This document shows, piece by piece, positions 1 to 3,959 of a stretch of DNA of 5,533 bases (positions are counted from its first letter, which is position 1; every line of letters begins with the position of its first letter). Below the pieces are notes generated by a model that had not been told where the DNA came from, searched no databases, and was given only the letters and a program-made list of their open reading frames with translations. The DNA comes from CBDTTW01 sp965363675 (GTDB lineage: Bacteria; Bacteroidota; Rhodothermia; Rhodothermales; DASSAV01), in contig CBDTTW010000197.1 in NCBI GenBank assembly GCA_965363675.1, positions 1 to 5,533 on the forward strand. Reading direction: 5' to 3'. Made by a program: the position numbers and the translations under genes.

Positions 1-682
1 CCAGCGCAGCGCCTCCCACCGTATCGACGGCTCCGGCCCACCGCGCCGTGTCGAGCGGCCGCGCCGCGCCGCCGGAAAGCTCCTCGCGGCCGAGGATGCG
101 GGCGGCCCCGAGCGCGCGCAGAATGGCATGCGCCGCCGCCGCGCCCGTGGACGCCTCCACCTCGAAGCCGGCGCGCGCCGCCAGCGCCACGGCAAGGCTG
201 CCGACGCCCCCCGAAGCCCCCGTCACGACGATAGGGCCGGGCTCGGCGGCGGGGCGCCCTTCCAGCGCCATGACGGCCAGCATGGCCGTAAGCCCCGCCG
301 TGCCGCACACCATGCTCTCGAAGAGCCCCATGCCCTCGGGCAGCCGCACGAGCGTATCGGCGGGCGCGCGCACGAAGCTCGCAAAGCCGCCCCACCGCGT
401 CTCGCCCGCGCCCCAGCCCGTGCCGATCACCCGGTCGCCCGGCGCCCAGCGGGCATCCTCCGACGCCGCGACCTCGCCTGCAAAGTCGATGCCGGGCGCC
501 ATCGGGAACGCCGTCCGGATAATCTTACCTTTGCCCGTCACGGCGAGGGCGTCTTTGTAGTTGAGGCCGGAATAGCGCACGCGTACGGACACGGCGCCCG
601 GCGGAAAGGCGCTTTCTTCGAGCGGCGCGACGGCGGCGACGATGCGGCCCTCGGCGCGGTCCAGCAACAATGCTTTTTCCAT
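1..682 (-). CDS. acuI: Acryloyl-CoA reductase, AcuI/YhdH family (MDR superfamily), 3' end outside the window
   Basis: This is a partial gene that runs off the left edge; 227 codons are present and about 100 residues are missing relative to E. coli YhdH (about 324 aa). Family members reduce acryloyl-CoA to propionyl-CoA with NADPH in the cytosol, removing a toxic electrophile arising from DMSP/acrylate or 3-hydroxypropionate metabolism. The reading frame starts at the ATG at 682 and begins MEKALLLDRA. Diagnostic segments are SGLNYKDALAVTGKGKII (38-55), FPMAPGIDFAGEV (59-71), TGWGAGETRWGGF (88-100), GTAGLTAMLAVMALEG (127-142), the dinucleotide-binding loop VTGASGGVGS (153-162), and RWAGAVDTVGG (214-224). 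All match the AcuI/YhdH subgroup closely rather than zinc-dependent alcohol dehydrogenases, and no structural zinc Cys cluster is visible. A weak GAAAG lies about 10 bases before the ATG. The gene is divergent from the TIM-barrel gene across a 494-bp gap. Family assignment is firm; physiological substrate is from family knowledge. Confidence 0.93.
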   Translation of the reverse strand, partial: MEKALLLDRAEGRIVAAVAPLEESAFPPGAVSVRVRYSGLNYKDALAVTGKGKIIRTAFPMAPGIDFAGEVAASEDARWAPGDRVIGTGWGAGETRWGGFASFVRAPADTLVRLPEGMGLFESMVCGTAGLTAMLAVMALEGRPAAEPGPIVVTGASGGVGSLAVALAARAGFEVEASTGAAAAHAILRALGAARILGREELSGGAARPLDTARWAGAVDTVGGAAL

Positions 683-693
683 TTTTTATACTT

Positions 694-969
694 TCAATCA
701 CAGAATACTGCGCATCTTCGGTCCGCCCTGCGCAACGCATCGCGGGCCGGCGGCTGCACGGCCGTCGCCGGGGCGAGACATAGCGCGGCGCCCCACGCGC
801 CCCGGAAACGGCGCTCTCGTCCGCTTGAGCGGATGCCGCCCGTAAACCGCCAGGGCGGCGCAGGCAGTTCGCGGGCTACGCGCGCCTTGATGGATTCCGT
901 GGGCGCAGGCCGCCTCGCCGCCGGCACGCCGATGACTTCCTGCGCCTGAGCATTGAACCTGCTTGCCAT
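694..969 (-). CDS. Doubtful 91-residue hypothetical ORF upstream of acuI
   Basis: An open frame of 91 residues begins with ATG at 969 (MASRFNAQAQEVIGVP...) and ends with TGA at 694-696, leaving 11 bases before the acuI start. For: it lies directly downstream of a plausible minus-strand promoter, it is co-directional with and close to acuI, and its third codon positions are rich in G and C. Against: the same frame stays open far upstream as antisense of the TIM-barrel gene, as is common in GC-rich DNA; the product is rich in Arg, Ala and Pro without a recognisable domain; there is no ribosome binding site; and the start codon lies inside the left arm of an inverted repeat. An in-frame ATG at 990 would give a more hydrophobic N-terminus (MLILPLF). 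I recognise no family. It is listed as a candidate only and may be spurious. Confidence 0.17.
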   Translation of the reverse strand: MASRFNAQAQEVIGVPAARRPAPTESIKARVARELPAPPWRFTGGIRSSGRERRFRGAWGAALCLAPATAVQPPARDALRRADRRCAVFCD

Positions 970-981
970 AAATAATGGCAA
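963..981. promoter_or_regulatory. Perfect 7-5-7 inverted repeat, operator-like
   Basis: TTGCCAT (963-969) and ATGGCAA (975-981) are exact reverse complements separated by AAATA. The 19-bp length and two half-sites suit a dimeric helix-turn-helix repressor. It lies just downstream of the predicted start of transcription toward acuI, where a bound repressor would block elongation. No regulator gene is in the window, so the binding protein is unknown. Confidence 0.42.
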
Positions 982-1002
982 TATCAACATTTTATATGAT
1001 AT
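981..1002. promoter_or_regulatory. Second inverted repeat, 6-10-6, abutting the first
   Basis: ATATCA (981-986) and TGATAT (997-1002) are exact reverse complements separated by ten A/T-rich bases. The repeat shares base 981 with the 963-981 palindrome, and the two centres are about 19-20 bp apart, close to two helical turns. It spans the putative -10 box of the minus-strand promoter. The arms are A/T-rich and short, so chance is more likely here than for the first repeat. Confidence 0.3.
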
Positions 1003-1018
1003 AGCAACAAGTCGCCAA
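991..1018 (-). promoter_or_regulatory. Candidate sigma70-type promoter reading toward acuI
   Basis: On the minus strand TTGGCG (1018-1013; four of six bases match TTGACA) is followed after 16 bases by TATAAA (996-991; five of six match TATAAT). Transcription would begin near 984 and would read the doubtful 694-969 ORF and then acuI, or leave a leader of about 300 bases before acuI. Both inverted repeats overlap or directly follow it. If the organism uses Bacteroidota-type promoters, this consensus may not apply. Confidence 0.33.
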
Positions 1019-1068
1019 CGCCGCCGTACAGGCCGACGGTTCCGCCGACGGCGAGGGCGGCGCCTTTT
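1019..1068 (+). terminator. Nested GC-rich hairpin followed by TTTT; attenuator or short-RNA terminator candidate
   Basis: The outer stem pairs CGCCGCC (1019-1025) with GGCGGCG (1056-1062). Inside it GCCGACGG (1032-1039) pairs with CCGACGGC (1045-1052), with one A-A mismatch and a 5-base loop. A short TTTT tract follows at 1065-1068. A transcript leaving the AT-rich island on the plus strand (TATGAT at 995-1000) would meet this hairpin about 55 nt later, well before the TIM-barrel start. The T tract is short and GC-rich DNA produces such stems by chance, so this is a candidate only. Confidence 0.25.
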
Positions 1069-1176
1069 CGTGACAACCTTTCCGGCATATTTGGCCGCCG
1101 CCCTCCCGGCGTCGCCGGGGGCCGAAAAGCGGGACGCGCCGCCGTATCTTGAAGCTCCCCCATCCGAGCGCCGCCC

Positions 1177-2055
1177 ATGAACCGCAGGCATTTCCTCGGC
1201 CACGCGCTGATCGCCCCCGCCGTGGGGCTGCGCGCCGCCCCGACGGCGGAAGCGCGCCGCGTCCGCCTCAGTTGCAATCTGTACTCGTTCAATGCGCCGC
1301 TGCGCGCGGGCGAGATGAGCCTGCCCGAAGTCGTCGCGTTTTGCGCGGAGGCCGGTTTCGACGCCGTAGACCCTACGGGCTACTACTTCCCCGGCTACCC
1401 GAGCGTCCCGGATGAGGCGTTCTCGCACGCGCTCAAGCGCCAGGCGTTTCTGCTGGGGCTGGACCTCAGCGGCACAGGCATCCGCAACGACTTTACGCAG
1501 CCCGACCCCGCCGCCCGCGCCGCCGACGTAGCGCGCGTGCAGGCGTGGGTCGAGGCCGCCGCCCGCCTCGGCGCGCCGTGCCTGCGGGTGTTCTCGGGCG
1601 GCGAGACGCCCGAAGGGGTCTCGCGGGCCGTCGCCGAAGGCTGGGTCGTGGAGGCCCTGCGCGCGTGCGCCGAGCACGGGGCGCGCCGGGGCGTCATGAT
1701 CGTCTTGCAAAACCACCACGACTTCATCCGGACGGCCGAGGAAACCGCTCGCATTCTCGACGCCGTCGGTTCGGACTGGCTGGGGCTCAACCTCGACATC
1801 GGCAGCTACCGCGCCGCCGACCCCTACGCCGAGATCGCGCGCATGGCCCCGCGCGCCGTCACCTGGCAACTCAAGGAGCATGTGTACGTCGGCGGCCGCG
1901 AGACGCCCACCGACCTCGACCGCATGGCGCGCATCATCCGGGGCGTGGGCTACCGGGGCTACGTGCCGCTCGAAACGCTCGGGCCGGGCGACCCGCGCCG
2001 GAAGGTCCCGGCCTTCCTGGCCGAGGTGCGCGCCGCCTTCGAGCGGGCAGGCTAA
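1177..2055 (+). CDS. Tat-signal TIM-barrel protein, sugar phosphate isomerase/epimerase-like (xylose-isomerase-like / AP_endonuc_2 fold)
   Basis: The 292-residue protein has an N-terminal twin-arginine signal: NRRHFLG at 2-8, a short hydrophobic stretch to about residue 21, and a likely cleavage after AEA (24-26). It is therefore probably exported folded to the periplasm or outside. The rest is a single TIM barrel of usual family length. Barrel landmarks are the strand and helix around LSCNLYSFN (31-39), FCAEAGFDAVD (55-65), LGAPCLRVFSG (131-141), VMIVLQNHHDF (173-183), WLGLNLDIGSY (201-211), AVTWQLKEHVY (227-237) and GYRGYVPLETLGPGDPR (258-274). Family members bind a divalent metal through Glu, Asp, His and Glu; here D207 and E266 fit, while Gln occupies the first (Q178) and third (Q231) positions. 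Substrate is unknown; relatives isomerise, epimerise or oxidise-process sugars and inositols. No Shine-Dalgarno precedes the ATG; the twin-arginine signal at the very N-terminus fixes the start. Fold assignment is firm, reaction is not. Confidence 0.88.
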   Translation: MNRRHFLGHALIAPAVGLRAAPTAEARRVRLSCNLYSFNAPLRAGEMSLPEVVAFCAEAGFDAVDPTGYYFPGYPSVPDEAFSHALKRQAFLLGLDLSGTGIRNDFTQPDPAARAADVARVQAWVEAAARLGAPCLRVFSGGETPEGVSRAVAEGWVVEALRACAEHGARRGVMIVLQNHHDFIRTAEETARILDAVGSDWLGLNLDIGSYRAADPYAEIARMAPRAVTWQLKEHVYVGGRETPTDLDRMARIIRGVGYRGYVPLETLGPGDPRRKVPAFLAEVRAAFERAG

Positions 2056-2070
2056 GCCCCCGCGCCGCTC
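2041..2070. terminator. Hairpin spanning both convergent stop codons
   Basis: GAGCGG (2041-2046) can pair with CCGCTC (2065-2070), and GGC/GCC (2050-2052 with 2056-2058) can pair inside it. It covers the stop codons of the two convergent genes, which are separated by only 13 bases. Such a position suits a bidirectional transcription stop, but neither strand has a T tract and the stem is short. Confidence 0.25.
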
Positions 2071-2815
2071 ACGGATCGACGCCGACGGCGGCGTAGTACG
2101 CCGCAATGCGGCTCTGCGCGCCGGGGACCGTGTATACGTCCGGTCGGCGCGAGCCGATGACTTCCGCAATCACCCCGGCGACCTCCTCGGCGGTCTGGGC
2201 GTTGGGAGCCTCGCGCGAGTCCGGACCGCCATGCAGCGCGTTGACGCCGAACTCGGTGCGCACCACGCCCGGCGACACGAGGGACACCTGAATGCCGGGG
2301 TGCGTCTGGGCCAGCTCGGCGCGAAAGCTCTCGGTCAGCGAGTTGAGGAAATGCTTGGCGCCGCAGTAAGCCGAGCGGATCGGGGCCAACGGGATGCGCC
2401 CCAAAAGCGACGACACGTTGATCAGGTGCCCCTCGCCGCGCTCCTTGAAGTGCGGCAGCACCTCCTGCATGCCGTAAAGGGCCGACTTGACGTTCACGGT
2501 CATCATATCGTCGATGTCGGCGTCGGTGAGGGCGGAGGCGGGGCGGGTGATGCCGCGCCCGACGTTGTTGACCCACACGTCGATGCGCCCGCACGCCGCG
2601 AGCGCCTCCGCGACGAGGCGCCGGACCTCCTCGCGACGCGTCACGTCGGCCGGGACGACGACGGCGCCGGGGCCGCACGCCGCCGCGACGGCCCGCAGCG
2701 CGTCCTCGCGCCGCGCCGCCAGCACGACGCGCGCGCCCTCGGAAGCCGCCTTGCGCGCCAGCGCCGCGCCGATGCCCGTGCTGGCCCCGGTGATGACGAT
2801 CACTTTATCTTTCAT
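2069..2815 (-). CDS. Short-chain dehydrogenase/reductase (classical SDR, probably NADPH-dependent)
   Basis: The 248-residue protein is a complete classical SDR with a Rossmann fold. It has the cofactor loop TGASTGIG (9-16), basic residues R35-R36 at the end of the second strand (which favour NADP(H)), the acidic ADVT (56-59), NNVG (83-86, usually NNAG), N108, S135/S136 and the catalytic pair Y150 and K154 in YCGAK, followed by SPG (181-183). The Asn-Ser-Tyr-Lys catalytic set is intact, so it should be an active cytosolic carbonyl/alcohol oxidoreductase. The substrate cannot be read from sequence. The C-terminus beyond 225 (VYTVPGAQSRI...) forms the variable substrate-side end. It is the last gene of the minus-strand cluster, 57 bases after the Nudix stop, and converges on the TIM-barrel gene. 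The start at 2815 is chosen because the first strand KDKVIVITG follows at once; no clear ribosome binding site is seen. Confidence 0.93.
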   Translation of the reverse strand: MKDKVIVITGASTGIGAALARKAASEGARVVLAARREDALRAVAAACGPGAVVVPADVTRREEVRRLVAEALAACGRIDVWVNNVGRGITRPASALTDADIDDMMTVNVKSALYGMQEVLPHFKERGEGHLINVSSLLGRIPLAPIRSAYCGAKHFLNSLTESFRAELAQTHPGIQVSLVSPGVVRTEFGVNALHGGPDSREAPNAQTAEEVAGVIAEVIGSRRPDVYTVPGAQSRIAAYYAAVGVDP

Positions 2816-2872
2816 AAGTCCGCGTTGGTTAAAAAGGTTGGGCTTTCCCCCGGCCGCGCAAACCAGCCTGGC

Positions 2873-3430
2873 TCACGCGGAGAGGTCGATCAGGCCGCGC
2901 TGGGCCGCCCACAGCAGCGCCAGGGCGTGCGAGGCGTGGATCAGGGCGCCCTCGTCGAGCAGACGCCGCGCCTCCGCCGGGCGCACCAGCCGCAGGGCGA
3001 GCTGCTCGCCGTCGTCGGGGTGCGGCCTTCCGCCGGGGCGGGCGTTGCGGCATACGAAGATATGCGCGTAGTTGTTGTGCTTGCTGGGCTCCTGGGCGCA
3101 AACGCCCACCGGCTCCCACGCCTCCGCTACGTACCCGGTCTCCTCCTCCAGCTCGCGCCGGGCCGCCGCCTCCGGCGGCTCGTCCGCTTCGAGCGCGCCC
3201 GCCGGAAACTCCAGGCTCAGCCGCGCCACGCCGTGCCGGTACTGCTCCACCATGACCAGTTCGCCGCCGGGCGTCAGCGGAATGGCGCATACCCAATCGG
3301 GGTACTCGACGACGTGAAATTCCTCCAACTCGTGCCCGTTGGGCAGCCGGACGTGGTCCACGCGCAAATTCATCCACCACCGCTTGAGCAGGTAGCGGCT
3401 GCCCAGCACCGTCCACGGATGCACGTTCAT
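2873..3430 (-). CDS. Nudix hydrolase, ADP-ribose/ADP-sugar pyrophosphatase-like
   Basis: The 185-residue protein carries a perfect Nudix box: G78, E84, R92-E93, E96-E97 and G99 fit G-x5-E-x7-RE-U-x-EE-x-GU, where the Glu residues bind Mg2+ and drive pyrophosphate-bond hydrolysis. The segment just before it, LEFPAGALE (73-81), and the N-terminal region SRYLLKRWWMNLRVDHVRLPNG are typical of ADP-ribose pyrophosphatases (NudF-like), which split ADP-ribose or related nucleoside-diphosphate sugars into AMP and a sugar phosphate. The frame is open further upstream, but the ATG at 3430 is preferred: it gives the normal family N-terminus (WTVLGSRYLL) and overlaps the msrB stop as ATGA, a classic coupling arrangement. 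Exact substrate is inferred from family. There is no signal peptide, so it is cytosolic. Confidence 0.92.
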   Translation of the reverse strand: MNVHPWTVLGSRYLLKRWWMNLRVDHVRLPNGHELEEFHVVEYPDWVCAIPLTPGGELVMVEQYRHGVARLSLEFPAGALEADEPPEAAARRELEEETGYVAEAWEPVGVCAQEPSKHNNYAHIFVCRNARPGGRPHPDDGEQLALRLVRPAEARRLLDEGALIHASHALALLWAAQRGLIDLSA

Positions 3431-3828
3431 GACGCGTCGGGATCGAAGCGCAGCGAGGCCGAGTTGACGCAGTAGCGCTCGCCGGTGGGCGCCGGGCCGT
3501 CCGGGAAGACGTGCCCAAGGTGCGCCTCGCAGCGGGCGCACACGATCTCGGTGCGGATCATGCCGTGGCTCGCGTCCCGCTCCGTCTCGACGGCCGACGC
3601 GTCGATGGGCGCGTAGAAGCTCGGCCAGCCGGAGCCGGACTCGTACTTCGTCTCGGAGGGGAACAGCTCGGCGCCGCAGCAGCGGCAGCGGTATACGCCT
3701 TTTTCCTTCGTCTGGTAATACTCGCCGGTAAAGGCCGGCTCGGTGCCTTTCTGCCGGGTGATGCGGTAGGCGTCCGGGTCGAGCATCTGCCGCCACTCGT
3801 CCTCGGATTTTTTGATTTTCTCGTTCAT
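3427..3828 (-). CDS. msrB: Peptide-methionine (R)-S-oxide reductase MsrB
   Basis: The 133-residue protein is a full-length stand-alone MsrB, which reduces the R form of methionine sulfoxide in proteins, with thioredoxin usually restoring the enzyme. Zinc ligands are C48 and C51 (CRCC) and C97 and C100 (CARC). The catalytic cysteine is C120 in RYCVNSASLRF. Other signature pieces are GTEPAFTGEY (28-37), SGWPSFY (66-72), SHGMIRTEI (87-95) and HLGHVFPDGPAPTGERYC (103-120). In E. coli MsrB the loop reads SGCGWPSF and its Cys is the usual resolving residue; here it is SGSGWPSF with S66. An extra Cys, C50, lies within the first zinc pair. No signal peptide or MsrA fusion is present, so it acts in the cytosol. 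It is the first gene of the minus-strand cluster, divergent from tex, and its TGA overlaps the Nudix ATG. The only weak point is the lack of a clear ribosome binding site. Confidence 0.97.
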   Translation of the reverse strand: MNEKIKKSEDEWRQMLDPDAYRITRQKGTEPAFTGEYYQTKEKGVYRCRCCGAELFPSETKYESGSGWPSFYAPIDASAVETERDASHGMIRTEIVCARCEAHLGHVFPDGPAPTGERYCVNSASLRFDPDAS

Positions 3829-3959
3829 ATCCGTTTCAGGGGGTCTCGTCCGTGAATTGCCTGGGCCGGGCGGCTCAAAGCCGGGGCGGCCTGCGGAAGT
3901 GAACGTATCTTTCGAGCCCTTGTTCTGACCACGAAGCGCCCCGCCGACCGGCTTCCGCC
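3829..3959. promoter_or_regulatory. Divergent msrB/tex intergenic region
   Basis: This 131-bp gap must hold promoters for both msrB and tex. On the plus strand TATCTTTC (3906-3913) resembles the Bacteroidota -7 box TAnnTTTG at all but the last base, but no matching upstream box is seen at the usual distance. A near-direct repeat, GCCGGGCGGC (3865-3874) and GCCGGGGCGGC (3880-3890), and a small CGGCT/AGCCG hairpin (3871-3883) are also present. None of these is decisive. Confidence 0.35.

Larger units (their letters stand above)
683..1176. other. Long divergent intergenic region between acuI and the TIM-barrel gene
   Basis: This 494-bp stretch separates two divergently transcribed genes and is by far the largest gap in an otherwise tight window. 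It contains no recognisable tRNA, rRNA or known small RNA. Three things stand out: an AT-rich island at 963-1010 (12 G/C in 48 bases) with inverted repeats, a nested GC hairpin at 1019-1062 followed by TTTT, and an unremarkable but open minus-strand reading frame at 694-969. Bases 1069-1176 hold only a CGTATCTT element (1143-1150) that could be a promoter box for the TIM-barrel gene, and no clear ribosome binding site before its ATG. Confidence 0.7.

Noticed and set aside
48..949. Plus-strand open frames (48-560, 128-949) across the left end
   Set aside because: They are antisense to acuI, whose minus-strand product matches the AcuI/YhdH family throughout.
1069..1098. Bacteroidota-type promoter using CATATTTG (1086-1093)
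   Set aside because: The first base of the -7 box mismatches and no TTTG box lies at the required distance upstream; TTTTC at 1065-1069 is too close.
694..2169. A 491-codon minus-strand open frame across the TIM-barrel gene
   Set aside because: Its product is Arg/Ala/Gly-rich with no recognisable domain and it lies antisense to a gene with clear family motifs. Long antisense frames are expected in GC-rich DNA.
2816..2872. Possible terminator between the Nudix and SDR genes (minus-strand GGG/CCC stem near a TTTTT run)
   Set aside because: The stem is only about three base pairs and does not sit directly before the T run; it is not a convincing terminator.
1880..3475. A 531-codon plus-strand open frame across the SDR and Nudix genes
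   Set aside because: It is antisense to two genes with intact catalytic motifs and has low-complexity composition.
3431..3796. Upstream extension of the Nudix frame to 3796
   Set aside because: It would overlap nearly all of msrB in another frame and yields Arg-rich sequence; the ATGA start at 3430 gives the normal family N-terminus.
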